DNA of 64,000 nucleotides from Prauserella cavernicola (GCF_016595675.1 NZ_JAENJH010000001.1:62001-126000), one strand, 5' to 3'; counted from the stretch's first letter, positions 55,354 to 64,000 are shown. Numbers and translations are program-made. The notes: generated from the letters alone by a model not told the origin.

Positions 55354-56094
55354 TTACGTTGTTCGGCGTTGGAGGGCGTCCGTGACGGTGGGGGCCACGC
55401 CGCGCAGGCGCGCGGGCAGCCGCAGCCAGCGGGGCACGAACACCTGCGACCGGTTCCGCTCCGCCGCGGCCACCAGCGCGGCCGCCACTCGCTCCGGCGG
55501 CACCGGCCGCGGCACCCGCCGCGCGTACGGCGAGCCGCGGCGCGCGAAGAACGGCGTGTCCACCACACCCGGCACCACGATCGTCACCCCCACGCCCCGG
55601 CCGGCGACCTCGCCCCGCACACTCGCTCCGAGCGCGTCGAGCCCGGCCTTGGTCGCCGAGTACACCGCCTCGCCCGCCACGCTCATGCTGCCCGCGATCG
55701 ATGACACGAGCACGATCTGCCCGCGCCCGCGCGCCAGCATCCCCGGCAGCGCCGCGCGCACGAGCAGCATCGGCGCGAGCAGGTTCACGCGCACCAGGTC
55801 GCCGACGCGCTCCTCCGGCATGACCTCCAACGGGCCGGACCAGCCGACACCCGCGTTGCACACCAGCAGGTCCACCTCACCGGCCTCGGCCAGCACGCGA
55901 TCCGCCGCGCCGGGCGAGGTGAGGTCCGCGGCGCAGCACCGGGCGCCGGTGCGCCGCGCGATGTCCGCCAGCGCGTCGGTGTCGCGACCCACCGCCAGCA
56001 CGTCGCACCCGCGGCCCGCCAGCCGCTCCGCCGTGGCGGCGCCGATGCCGGACGAACCCCCGGTCACCACCGCCGTCGTTCCCGCTCCGAACAC
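55354..56094 (-). CDS. SDR family oxidoreductase
   Basis: A 246-residue short-chain dehydrogenase: cofactor motif TGGSSGIG, NAGVGW, catalytic S and YSATK (AVYSATKAGLDAL). The GTG at 56094 lies behind GGAGGAGG, inside the end of the DMT gene (31-bp overlap), so the two are coupled. In this operon it could modify a lipid or sugar-lipid head group, but no direct sign of substrate is visible. Confidence 0.88.
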   Translation of the reverse strand: MFGAGTTAVVTGGSSGIGAATAERLAGRGCDVLAVGRDTDALADIARRTGARCCAADLTSPGAADRVLAEAGEVDLLVCNAGVGWSGPLEVMPEERVGDLVRVNLLAPMLLVRAALPGMLARGRGQIVLVSSIAGSMSVAGEAVYSATKAGLDALGASVRGEVAGRGVGVTIVVPGVVDTPFFARRGSPYARRVPRPVPPERVAAALVAAAERNRSQVFVPRWLRLPARLRGVAPTVTDALQRRTT

Positions 56095-57026
56095 GCCTCC
56101 TCCTCCACCGGACTCCCCGGGCTCACCGGGCTCGCCACAGTCTCCGCGGCCTCCGGAATGCTCACCTGCGGTGCCCGCTGGCTGAGCAGCGCGATTCCCG
56201 CGATCGCCACCGCCAGCGCCAGCACCTGCCCCGCGATCGGCCCCCCGCCACCGGGCAGCCGCTCGCCGAGCCACAGTGATCCGACCCCGATGCTGATCAG
56301 CGGGTCGAGCGCCACGATCACCGCGAGCGCTGGTGCGAGCGCCACCCCGACCCGGAACGCGTTCTGGCTCAACAGGAAACCGGTCACGCCGCACACCACC
56401 ACGACGTAGAAGTGCCAGTGCGTCAACAGCGCCGCGACACCGCGTCGCAGGTCGTCGGCGGCGAGTTTCGTGACACCCGCGGTGACGCCGTACAGCACGC
56501 CGGTGGCGGTGGCCAGGGCCATCACCCGCGCCCGGCCCGTGCACCGGATGGCCACGCCCACCGCCGCGGCGATCAGCACCGCGAGCCCGGCCGCGAGCGG
56601 CAGGACCTCGCCCAGCTCCAGCCGCCCGTGCCCGGCCTTCGGCCTGGCCACGAGGAAGAACGCCGCGAGACCGGCGACGCACAGCGTGGCACCGAGCAGC
56701 ACCATCCCGTCGGGCCGTTCCCGCCTCAGCGCGCTGCTGCTGAACACCGCGAACACCAGCGAGGTCACCAACAGCGGCTGCACGAACACCAGCGGCGCCG
56801 CGCTCAGCGCCAGCCACTGGAACACGATGCCCAGCGCGTTGGCCAGCAGCGACACCAGCCACAGCGGTTGCCGCAGCAGTGCGAACACGAGTCCCCAGCG
56901 CACGGGTCCGCCGCCGGGGACGCGCCGCGCGGCCCGGTGCTGCAGCGCGCCGGTGAGCCCGAACGCGGCGGCGGCCAGGATCGCGGCGGGCACCGCGACC
57001 TCGAGGGCCGTGTCCCCGCCGGTCAT
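56064..57026 (-). CDS. DMT superfamily (EamA-like) transporter
   Basis: A 320-residue membrane protein with about nine to ten hydrophobic segments in two repeats (PLVFVQPLLVTSLVFAVFSS in the first half, ALAPALAVIVALDPLISIGVGSLWLGERL in the second), typical of drug/metabolite transporters. The last 35 residues are hydrophilic and acidic. It overlaps the glycosyltransferase-acyltransferase gene by 4 bp (ATGA) and the SDR by 31 bp. It might move a lipid or precursor made by the fusion enzyme; that is inference. Confidence 0.85.
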   Translation of the reverse strand: MTGGDTALEVAVPAAILAAAAFGLTGALQHRAARRVPGGGPVRWGLVFALLRQPLWLVSLLANALGIVFQWLALSAAPLVFVQPLLVTSLVFAVFSSSALRRERPDGMVLLGATLCVAGLAAFFLVARPKAGHGRLELGEVLPLAAGLAVLIAAAVGVAIRCTGRARVMALATATGVLYGVTAGVTKLAADDLRRGVAALLTHWHFYVVVVCGVTGFLLSQNAFRVGVALAPALAVIVALDPLISIGVGSLWLGERLPGGGGPIAGQVLALAVAIAGIALLSQRAPQVSIPEAAETVASPVSPGSPVEEEACSERERRRW

Positions 57027-59410
57027 GGTCCCGCGCGGGCACCGGCCAGCTCGGCGAAGACGGCGTCGGTGTGCGCGGCGATGCGGTCGACGAGCTCCGC
57101 CTGCTCGGGAGTGCCGGTGAACACCATCGTCACCCAGTGGCCCCACGTCATGGCGCCCCACGCGAGGCCGCTGCCGGGCGCCAGGGCCAGTACGGGATAG
57201 GCCTCCGACATCACCGAGCCGTGCCAGCGGATCTCGCGGCGCGGCCCTGGCATCACCGTGCCGATCGCGTTGAACCAGTCGCCGCGGTAGACGGCCCGCG
57301 CGGCGCGGGCGTGCAGCCGGGGCGGGAACCTGCCGATGAGCCGGATCACGGCGTGCGCGGCCTCGGGCACTCCGGCGTCGATGCGCTCCCGGAGCGCGGC
57401 GGACACCAGCGTGGCCCGTCGCTCGAGCGGCAGGGGGCCGATCGGCAGGTCCACCGACACGGCGCCGGTGTGGTTGCCCGCCGCGCGCATACTGCCCGTC
57501 CGGCGCAGCGACCACGGAGCCATGAGCCGGAACCGCGCACCGTCGCGCGCGCCGAGGACGTCGTGCACGGCGTCGGCGAACACCGCCTTGACCAGGTCGG
57601 CGGGTGCGACGCCGAGTGAGCGGGCCGCCTGCCTGACCTGCCTGCCGGGCAGCCGCAGCAGGGCGTGGTGCCTGCGCGGACCGGTGATCGCCACGTCGAG
57701 CGGGGTCGCTGGTGCCCTGCCCGCGCGCGCCAGCCGCCACAGGCCGTGGGCGAGTAGTCGTGGTGCGGGCCGGAAAACGTTGCCGCCCAACGGAGTCCGT
57801 GGCTGAATCGCCCACGACAGTCCCGTAGTGGTGTCGGTGTCGGACAGTAGCGACTGCATCACGGTCAGGCCGTCGCCGAGTGCGTGGTGCAGTTTGACGA
57901 GCAGGGCGCGCCGCTGTCCGGGTAGCCCGGTGACGAGCCGTCCGGCACCGGCCGCGCGGGTGGTGTCGAGCGGCAGCGAGAAGAACTCGTCGACGGCGGC
58001 GGCGAGGTCCGCCGAGACCACCTCGTCCACCAGGGACAGCGGATCGGCCCGCTCGCCCGGATCCCACCGGGCCCGCCGGGTGAGCGTCGCGGGCACCAGC
58101 CTGCCGTCGATGCCGGGCACCGCGGCGAGCATGCCCGCGGCGTCCTTGCGCGACAACGGCGGCCCGGCCTCGAACACGAGGGCGGTGCCGACGTACTGGG
58201 GGACGGCCTCGGTGCCCGCGTGCAGGAACAGCGCGTCGGGCGAGGCGAGCGGGCGCGGCCTCGTCGTCGCGGGCAGGTTCGCGAAGTTCCGCAGATCCTC
58301 GTCGAGACCGCGTTGCGTGACGTATGCGCGGGCCGCGTCCTCCAGGCCACGCCGCAGCGCGGGCCGCGCCGCGAACTCGCGGACGGTGCGGGCGAGCGAG
58401 CCGGGCTCCGCGCACACCCTGGCCAGGCCGGCCTCGGCCAGCAGCCGCGCGTTGGCCCTGCCGTGGCCCGCGATCGGCTCGTGCAGCAGCACGGCGCGTC
58501 CGCAGGCGAGCGCCTCGAGCGCGGTCGCGCCACCCGCGTTGGTCACGACCAGATCGGCGGCCGTCAGCAGTGTGGCCATGTCGTCGACCCAGCCGAGCAC
58601 CGTGACCCGCTGGTCGCCGGCGAACTCGCGCGTGAGCCGGACGCGCAGGCGCGCGTTGTGCCCGGCCGCCACGACCACACCGGCGCTGGGATCGCCGCCG
58701 AGCACCTCGCGCACCGTGTCACCGGGAGCCCCGAAGGCGAGCGAACCGCACGAGACCACGGTGAGCGGCCCGGAGGGGGCCAGCCCGAGCCGTTCGCGGG
58801 CGGCCGTCCGGTCACCGGGGGAGAAGCCGGGCGGTACCGGGGGAGCCGACACGGCCACGCGCGCGCCGGGCACGCTGCGCCGTGCCGGTTCCGCGGCCAC
58901 CTCGTGCATCACCAGGTTCACGCTCACGCCCTCGTGCACCCACGACGGGTGCGGTGCGATGTCGGAGACCCACGCGGCGGTCGGTACCGACAGCCCGCGA
59001 TGGCGCCGCAGCCACTCGAGTCCGGTGGTACCCAGCGGGTAGGTCGAGACGATCGCGTCGGGGCGCGCGGCATCGAGGACGCCTGCGAGCCGCCGTCCGC
59101 TCCACGCGCCGATCACCCGCTTGGCGGCCTTCGCGAACCACCGGTGATGCCACAGCGACGCGTAGAAGAACTCGTAGAGCCACGGCAACCGTCGCACGGC
59201 CGTCGCGTAGATCCAGCGGAACACCGGGCCCGTGCCGCGCCCCATGGCGTCCAGCACGTCGACCCACTGCACGTCGATGCCCGGCCAGATCCGTCGCGCG
59301 GCGGCCTCCAGAGCGCGTCCGGTCGCGTGATGGCCCTCGCCCATGGTCGCCGACACGATCAGCAGCCGGGCGGGCCCGTTCGCCTCCGGATTCGCGCTCG
59401 TCGTCACCAC
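57023..59410 (-). CDS. fusion of MGDG-synthase/GT28-type glycosyltransferase and WS/DGAT acyltransferase
   Basis: A 795-residue two-enzyme chain. Residues about 15-375 are a GT-B glycosyltransferase of the MGDG-synthase/MurG type: SATMGEGHHATGRALEAAARRIWPG at the start, a donor-binding half with TNAGGATALEALACGRAVLLHEPIAGH. Residues about 385-795 are a wax ester synthase/diacylglycerol acyltransferase domain with SPDALFLHAGTEAVPQYVGTALVFE and the catalytic motif H508-H-A-L-G-D513-G (HHxxxDG). No membrane span is obvious. Such a chain could glycosylate a lipid and acylate it or its sugar. It heads an operon with a DMT transporter and SDR, convergent to the hopanoid operon. Each domain is confident; the joint product is unknown. 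Confidence 0.87.
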   Translation of the reverse strand: MVTTSANPEANGPARLLIVSATMGEGHHATGRALEAAARRIWPGIDVQWVDVLDAMGRGTGPVFRWIYATAVRRLPWLYEFFYASLWHHRWFAKAAKRVIGAWSGRRLAGVLDAARPDAIVSTYPLGTTGLEWLRRHRGLSVPTAAWVSDIAPHPSWVHEGVSVNLVMHEVAAEPARRSVPGARVAVSAPPVPPGFSPGDRTAARERLGLAPSGPLTVVSCGSLAFGAPGDTVREVLGGDPSAGVVVAAGHNARLRVRLTREFAGDQRVTVLGWVDDMATLLTAADLVVTNAGGATALEALACGRAVLLHEPIAGHGRANARLLAEAGLARVCAEPGSLARTVREFAARPALRRGLEDAARAYVTQRGLDEDLRNFANLPATTRPRPLASPDALFLHAGTEAVPQYVGTALVFEAGPPLSRKDAAGMLAAVPGIDGRLVPATLTRRARWDPGERADPLSLVDEVVSADLAAAVDEFFSLPLDTTRAAGAGRLVTGLPGQRRALLVKLHHALGDGLTVMQSLLSDTDTTTGLSWAIQPRTPLGGNVFRPAPRLLAHGLWRLARAGRAPATPLDVAITGPRRHHALLRLPGRQVRQAARSLGVAPADLVKAVFADAVHDVLGARDGARFRLMAPWSLRRTGSMRAAGNHTGAVSVDLPIGPLPLERRATLVSAALRERIDAGVPEAAHAVIRLIGRFPPRLHARAARAVYRGDWFNAIGTVMPGPRREIRWHGSVMSEAYPVLALAPGSGLAWGAMTWGHWVTMVFTGTPEQAELVDRIAAHTDAVFAELAGARAGP

Positions 59411-59496
59411 CGCCCCTCAGCAGGGAAACCGCGCCAGTACCCGATTCAACCACGACCGCGCCCTCTCGCGCGCCGTCCACAGTGTCCTGCCGTGGT

Positions 59497-60720
59497 TCAG
59501 TGCTGGTGTCTGCGCGCCAGGAGCCCGAGGGTGAGCAGCAGCCGGTCGCGCGGTTCGCCGACCTTGCGCCCGGTGGCCGACTCGATCCGCTGCAGCCGGT
59601 AGATCACCGTGTTGCGGTGGCAGTACAGCCGCTGCGCGGCGTGGGTGGGGGAGCCGCCGCTGTCGATCATCGCCTCGAGCGTCTTGAACATCGTCTCCCG
59701 CTCGGGCTCGGGCAGGTCGAGCAGTTCGCGGAAGGCGACCTGCTGCAGCCGCGGCGTCAGGTGCGGGTTGCCGACGAGCAAGGCTTCGGGCAGCCGGTCG
59801 TCGAGGAACGCGACGCCGGGCTCGCGAAGGGTCCGCGCCGCTGTCTGGGCCAGCGTGTAGGCGTCGCCGACCTCGGCGAGCCGGTGCACCACGGGCGAGG
59901 CACCCGCGCGGCCGCACACGGCGGGGGCCAGCGCGTCGAGCACGGCGGCGGGCGCGCGATCGCCGAGCACGACCAGCCCCACGATGTCGGAGGGCCGCAC
60001 GTGCCACGACGACACGATTCCGTGGCAGGCCAGTACATCGCGCGGTGAGCGCAGCGGATCGTCACGAGGGGAGTCCACGGGGGCCACGACGCACAGCATC
60101 GGGCCGCTCGTCGGCAGTCCCAGTGCCGTCGCGGCCTCCTCGGCGAGCGCTGGATCGCCGCCGCGGCCCTCCAGCAGGGCGTTGAGGAACGCGTGCCGCC
60201 TGCTCAGTTCCTGGCTGCGCAGCCGAGCCTCCTCGAGCCGGTAGGCGTCGACCAGCGCCGAGGAGCTGGAGTCGATCACGCGCCAGACGTGGCCCGCCGC
60301 GTCGAGCAGCGCGTGGTCGTAGTACCCGCCGAACCGTTCGCGCGAGGTCTGGAGCAGGCCCTCCCATATGACCCGGCCCCCGAGCTGGTAGGCGCGCAGC
60401 ACCGCCTCCAGCGGCACGCGCTGGCGGGCGCGGAGCTTGCCCGTCTCGCGGGAGGTGTCCTGCGGGTCCTCGCCGACGGGCACGGTCTCGCCGAGCGACT
60501 GCAGCCCGCGTTCGATGTTGCCGCGCAGGCTCTCGCGCAGGTCGTCGGGAGCGGAGATCCCCAGCTGCGCGTAGGCCGGTTCCCGCTGCAGCACGATGAT
60601 CGTCAGCCGGTCGGCGAGAGCCTCGAGGTTGCCGAGCAGCACCCGGCTCAGTGTGTGCAGCGCATCCCGCGCGGGCTCGGGGCAGTCGAGCGCTCCGGTG
60701 CCCTCGGCCGAGGGTCTCAT
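59497..60720 (-). CDS. PucR/CdaR-type transcriptional regulator
   Basis: A 407-residue regulator. An N-terminal RsbRD-like segment (about 20-165), a middle GGDEF-like/CdaR region, and a C-terminal PucR helix-turn-helix (about 340-405) with MIDSGGSPTHAAQRLYCHRNTVIYRLQRIESATGR. ATG 60720 is used; an upstream extension looks unnatural. It diverges from the liv operon and probably controls it, perhaps also the following fusion gene, 86 bp downstream on the same strand. Confidence 0.87.
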   Translation of the reverse strand: MRPSAEGTGALDCPEPARDALHTLSRVLLGNLEALADRLTIIVLQREPAYAQLGISAPDDLRESLRGNIERGLQSLGETVPVGEDPQDTSRETGKLRARQRVPLEAVLRAYQLGGRVIWEGLLQTSRERFGGYYDHALLDAAGHVWRVIDSSSSALVDAYRLEEARLRSQELSRRHAFLNALLEGRGGDPALAEEAATALGLPTSGPMLCVVAPVDSPRDDPLRSPRDVLACHGIVSSWHVRPSDIVGLVVLGDRAPAAVLDALAPAVCGRAGASPVVHRLAEVGDAYTLAQTAARTLREPGVAFLDDRLPEALLVGNPHLTPRLQQVAFRELLDLPEPERETMFKTLEAMIDSGGSPTHAAQRLYCHRNTVIYRLQRIESATGRKVGEPRDRLLLTLGLLARRHQH

Positions 60721-60794
60721 CCGCCGACCTTGGCACGGACCTCGGTGGAAGGTCCAGCGATTCCGGGCGCGGAGCCCATAAATCGGACACATCT

Positions 60795-60832
60795 TTGGGC
60801 GGGGCGCCTATGGCCGCGATTGGGCGCGGCGC
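60795..60832. promoter_or_regulatory. direct repeat between PucR regulator and liv operon
   Basis: TTGGGCGGGGCGC (60795-60807) and TTGGGCGCGGCGC (60820-60832) differ at one position and lie 25 bp apart, between the divergent starts at 60720 and 60878. A tandem activator site for the PucR-type protein is a reasonable guess. Confidence 0.4.
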
Positions 60833-60877
60833 ATCACTCTTAGGACCCTCGAAACCCCAACGGTGGGAGGCGCGGTC

Positions 60878-61711
60878 GTGACGTTGCCGGACACTTCCGA
60901 GACGAGATCGCCCAGCGCCCCACCGGATCCGGCGCCCCTGTTCACCGCCGAGGGTGTGACGGTGCGCTTCGGCGGGCTCACCGCGCTCGACGACGTCTCG
61001 CTCGCCGCGCGTCCCCGCGAGGTGCACGGCGTCATCGGCCCCAACGGAGCGGGCAAGACCACATTCTTCAACGTCTGCTGTGGATTCGTCCGTCCGGACC
61101 AGGGGACGTTGCGCTGGCGGGACGAACCCGTGCGCGGGCTGCATCCGGCGCGGCTGGCCGGGATGGGCATCGCCAGGACGTTGCAGGGGCTCGGGCTCTT
61201 CGCCGGGCTCACCGTCGCGGAGAACGTGCTCGTCGGCGCGGATCGCTTCCGCCGCACCGGTTTCGCGTCGTCGCTGTTCGCCCTGCCCAGGGCGGCGGCC
61301 GACGAGCGGAGCCTGCGTGAGCGGGCCGACCGCGCGCTGGAGGAGGTGGGCGTCGCCTCCTACACCGGCCGGTATCCGGGCAGCCTGCCCTACCCGGTGC
61401 GCAAGCGGGTCGCGCTGGCGCGGGCGCTGGCCGCCGATCCCGAGCTGCTGCTGCTCGACGAGCCCGCGAGCGGGCTGGGCGCGGACGACATGACCGAGCT
61501 CGGCGAGCTGGTGCGCGGGCTCACCGAGCGCATGGCCGTGGTTCTCGTCGACCACCACATGGACCTGGTGATGGCCGTGTGCGACCGGATCACCGTGCTC
61601 GACTTCGGCCGCGTCGTGGCCGCCGGGAGCCCGGCGCAGGTCCGCGACGACCAGGCCGTGATCGACGCCTACCTCGGAGAGGAAGCGCGGGCGGGAGGCG
61701 ACGATGACTGA
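60878..61711 (+). CDS. branched-chain-substrate ABC importer ATPase, LivG type
   Basis: A 277-residue ATPase. Walker A GPNGAGKTTF, Walker B LLLLDEPASGLG, and the family's insert IARTLQGLGLFAGLTVAENVLVGADRF. The signature region LPYPVRKRVALARAL departs from the usual LPYGxQR of LivG. GTG 60878 follows GGGAGG. It overlaps livF by 8 bp. Substrate is a branched-chain amino acid, urea-like or dicarboxylate compound; no binding protein is seen in the window. Confidence 0.88.
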   Translation: MTLPDTSETRSPSAPPDPAPLFTAEGVTVRFGGLTALDDVSLAARPREVHGVIGPNGAGKTTFFNVCCGFVRPDQGTLRWRDEPVRGLHPARLAGMGIARTLQGLGLFAGLTVAENVLVGADRFRRTGFASSLFALPRAAADERSLRERADRALEEVGVASYTGRYPGSLPYPVRKRVALARALAADPELLLLDEPASGLGADDMTELGELVRGLTERMAVVLVDHHMDLVMAVCDRITVLDFGRVVAAGSPAQVRDDQAVIDAYLGEEARAGGDDD

Positions 61712-62435
61712 GCGATCCGGCGCGCTCGAGATCAGGGGCCTGTCCGCCCGCTACGGTCCGGTGACCGCGCTCGACGCCGTGGACATCCACGCCAACCCGG
61801 GACGGATCACGGCGGTGCTGGGGGCCAACGGCGCGGGCAAGACGACGTTGCTGCGCACGATCTCCGGACTGGTGCGCGGCAGCGACGGCAGCGTGCTGCT
61901 CGGCGGACGCGACCTCACCGGCGCGCCCGCGGAGACGATCGCGCGGGCGGGGATCGCCCACGTGCCCGAGGGCAGGGGAGTCATCACCGAGCTGACCGTC
62001 GAGGAGAACCTCCGGCTCGGCGCGCTGCTCGGCACCGCCCGGCGCGGCAGCGCGGGCCGGGGCCGGCTCGACGAGGTGTACGACATGTTCCCCGCGCTCG
62101 GCGACCGGCGGCGCCGGGAGGCCCACTCGCTGTCCGGCGGCGAACGGCAGATGCTCGTGATCGGCAGGGCATTGCTGTCGGAGCCCGAGGTGCTGCTGCT
62201 GGACGAGCCGTCGCTCGGGCTCGCTCCCCGCGTGGTGGCGCAGCTCTTCGCGCTCATCCGCGACCTCGTCGACTCCGAGGGACTCACCGTGCTGCTCGTG
62301 GAGCAGAACGCACGCAGCGCACTGTCCATCGCCGACACCGGGTTCGTGCTCAACCTCGGCCGCGTCGTCGCGGCGGCCGGGGCGGCAGAGCTCGCCGCGG
62401 ACGACGACCTCCGGCACGCCTACCTCGGTTTCTAG
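61704..62435 (+). CDS. branched-chain-substrate ABC importer ATPase, LivF type
   Basis: A 243-residue ATPase. Walker A GANGAGKTTLLR, signature LSGGERQMLVIGRALL, Walker B VLLLDEPSLGLAP, and the LivF hallmarks HVPEGRGVITELTVEENL and LLVEQNARSAL. Pairs with the upstream LivG. ATG 61704 lies within the livG end. Confidence 0.92.
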   Translation: MTERSGALEIRGLSARYGPVTALDAVDIHANPGRITAVLGANGAGKTTLLRTISGLVRGSDGSVLLGGRDLTGAPAETIARAGIAHVPEGRGVITELTVEENLRLGALLGTARRGSAGRGRLDEVYDMFPALGDRRRREAHSLSGGERQMLVIGRALLSEPEVLLLDEPSLGLAPRVVAQLFALIRDLVDSEGLTVLLVEQNARSALSIADTGFVLNLGRVVAAAGAAELAADDDLRHAYLGF

Positions 62436-62461
62436 CCTTCTGGGAGAGGACCACGCAGACG

Positions 62462-63340
62462 ATGCAACAGTTCGTGAACTTCACACTCGGCGGGCTGAGC
62501 CAGGGCGCGATCTACGCGGCCTTCGCGCTCGCACTGGTCCTGATCTGGCGGGCGACGCGGATCATCAACTTCGCCCAGGGCGCCATGGCCATGTTCACCA
62601 CCTACCTCGCGCTCACCCTCATCGAGAGCGGACTGTCCTACTGGGCCGGATTCGCCGCGGCGCTGGCGGGCGGACTCGTGCTCGGCGCACTGGTCGAGCG
62701 GGTCGTGATGCGACCGGTCGAGGGCGGACCCGAGCTCAACGCCGTGATCGTCACCCTGGGACTGTTCGTGGCGTTCCAAGCGCTGGCGGCGATCCTGTTC
62801 GGCGCCACCTTCCAGTCGTTTCCGGCGCCGTTCGGCCTGCGTGGCTTCACCGTCGGCGAGATGACCATCGCGTTCACGCCGTTCTCGGTGTTCGTGATCG
62901 CCTCCGTGGTCGTCGTGATGCTCGCGCTCACCGCGCTGTTCCGGTTCACCGACCTCGGGCTGCGGATGCGCGCGTCGGCGTTCAGCCAGGAGGTGTCCCG
63001 GCTGCTCGGGGTCCGGGTCGGCCGGATGCTGACCCTCGGCTGGGCGCTCGCCGCCGTCGTCGGCTCACTGGCTGGGCTGCTGATCGCGGGCGGCAACCTC
63101 GTGCACCCCGCCTACATGGACGCCGTGATCGTGTACGGCTTCGTCGCCGCTGTGCTCGGCGGGCTGGAGAGTCCCGGGGGCGCCGTGGCGGGCGGGCTGA
63201 TCATCGGGCTCGCACTGTCCTATGTGAGCGGTTATCTCGGCAGCGAGCTGGTGACACTGGCCGCGCTGGCGATCCTCGTCGCGGTGCTGCTGGTGAGGCC
63301 ACGTGGGTTGTTCAGCCGGGTCGCGGCAAGGAGGGTCTGA
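62462..63340 (+). CDS. branched-chain-substrate ABC permease, LivH type
   Basis: A 292-residue permease with about eight hydrophobic segments. It begins FTLGGLSQGAIYAAFALALVLIWRATRIINFAQGAMAMF, the LivH signature, and has the coupling-loop region RFTDLGLRMRASAFSQEVSRLLGVRVGRM. ATG 62462 lies 26 bp after livF. The stop overlaps livM (last base shared). Confidence 0.92.
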   Translation: MQQFVNFTLGGLSQGAIYAAFALALVLIWRATRIINFAQGAMAMFTTYLALTLIESGLSYWAGFAAALAGGLVLGALVERVVMRPVEGGPELNAVIVTLGLFVAFQALAAILFGATFQSFPAPFGLRGFTVGEMTIAFTPFSVFVIASVVVVMLALTALFRFTDLGLRMRASAFSQEVSRLLGVRVGRMLTLGWALAAVVGSLAGLLIAGGNLVHPAYMDAVIVYGFVAAVLGGLESPGGAVAGGLIIGLALSYVSGYLGSELVTLAALAILVAVLLVRPRGLFSRVAARRV

Positions 63341-64000
63341 TGCGCACGCTTCCGCGTCGATTCGTTCCCCGGTCGCTGCTGCTGCGCAACCTGCTCGGCG
63401 TGCTCGCCGGGCTCGTCGTGGTGGTGCTGGTGCTGGAGACCACGAGCCCGTTCCGCAACTCGCAGCTCGCCACCATGTCCTACTACGCCATCGCCGCCGC
63501 GGGGCTGACCGTCCTCACCGGACTCAACGGGCAGATCTCGCTCGGCCACGGCGCGCTCATGGCCGTCGGCGCCTACACCACGGCGCTGCTGCTCGAGGGT
63601 GACGCCGTGCCGTTCTCGCTCGCGATGCTGGTCGCGGCCGCGGTCACCGCGCTGGTCGGCATCCTGGTGGGCGCCGCGGCGTCGCGGCTGCACGGCCCCT
63701 ACCTCGCGGGTGCGACACTCGCGCTGGCCGTGGGGGTGCCCGGGCTCGCGATCTACTTCGACGGCCTGCTGGGCGGGGAGCAGGGGCTCAGCGTGCGCTC
63801 GCCCAGGCCGCCCGACTGGTTCGCCGACGCGCACTACTTCGTCACCGCGGGCGACCTGAGCAGCGCGAAGTACCTCGCCTACATCGGCTGGCTCACGCTG
63901 CTGCTGGTCATCCTGCTGCTGGCCAACCTCATGGCGAGCCGGTTCGGGCGCGTGTGGCGCGCGGTGCGCGACGACGAGGTGGCCGCCGAGCTCGCCGGGC
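63340..64000 (+). CDS. branched-chain-substrate ABC permease, LivM type (cut by window end)
   Basis: 220 codons are visible. Hydrophobic segments include YYAIAAAGLTVLTGLNGQISLGHGALMAVGAYTTALL, the LivM signature, and the visible end is RFGRVWRAVRDDEVAAELAG, the coupling loop. The rest, and presumably the binding protein, lies beyond 64000. ATG 63340 shares its first base with the livH stop. Confidence 0.92.
   Translation, partial: MRTLPRRFVPRSLLLRNLLGVLAGLVVVVLVLETTSPFRNSQLATMSYYAIAAAGLTVLTGLNGQISLGHGALMAVGAYTTALLLEGDAVPFSLAMLVAAAVTALVGILVGAAASRLHGPYLAGATLALAVGVPGLAIYFDGLLGGEQGLSVRSPRPPDWFADAHYFVTAGDLSSAKYLAYIGWLTLLLVILLLANLMASRFGRVWRAVRDDEVAAELAG

Overview
The window is 64 kb of one high-GC actinobacterial chromosome. 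Very high GC at third codon positions, frequent GTG/TTG starts, 4-base stop/start overlaps and a complete hopanoid operon suggest Pseudonocardiaceae (Amycolatopsis, Prauserella, Saccharomonospora or a relative). That placement is inference from gene content. I see no rRNA, tRNA, CRISPR array, transposase or phage gene, so this looks like chromosome backbone with strain-specific pieces.

Layout. 1-5.4 kb: end of a DUF1684 protein, a thiol-sulfur group (cysteine dioxygenase, rhodanese, FMN reductase), an XRE-cupin regulator, and an SDR plus a frameshifted Atu4866-type gene facing an MmyB-like regulator across a perfect 27-bp palindrome. 5.4-10.2 kb: an acyl-CoA catabolic operon (MaoC hydratase, acyl-CoA dehydrogenase, class III CoA-transferase, enoyl-CoA hydratase) diverging from its GntR/FCD regulator. 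10.3-16.8 kb: a giant single-chain eukaryote-like acyl-CoA carboxylase coupled to an RpiR-family regulator. 16.8-19.3 kb: a TauE/SafE exporter behind a cysteine-containing leader peptide, diverging from a ROK regulator. 19.3-19.7 kb: an inverted array of 21-bp repeats between convergent genes. 19.7-29.6 kb: fatty-acid activation and oxidation genes, a double-TetR protein, TetR regulators, a secreted lipase, a DrrAB-type exporter with its TetR and operator, and a DinB-like protein. 29.6-45.5 kb: a C-S lyase/MFS/ASCH-like operon, a membrane-PPOX fusion, an APC permease, a GH18 chitinase with a possible DasR site, a LigT-like protein lacking both catalytic His motifs, a glucose/sorbosone dehydrogenase with LacI-type boxes, an MFS/ArsR-AHSA1 pair, a cytosolic solute-binding-like protein, a phosphoribosyltransferase, an alcohol dehydrogenase and small proteins.

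46.2-54.7 kb: a tightly coupled hopanoid operon, hpnC-hpnD-hpnE-prenyl synthase-shc-[hpnG-like::ispH]-hpnH. The nucleosidase-like domain and IspH are one polypeptide. It ends in a second, larger inverted 21-bp repeat array (54.7-55.35 kb), facing an SDR, a DMT transporter and an unusual 795-residue fusion of an MGDG-synthase/GT28 glycosyltransferase with a wax-ester-synthase/DGAT acyltransferase. A PucR regulator and a branched-chain-substrate ABC importer (livGFHM, the last gene cut by the window end) close the window.

The points I consider most unusual are: (1) the two inverted arrays of 21-bp units, both exactly between convergent genes, whose arms are mutually complementary; (2) the glycosyltransferase-acyltransferase fusion opposite the hopanoid operon; (3) the HpnG-IspH fusion; (4) the Cys-containing leader peptide before the TauE exporter.
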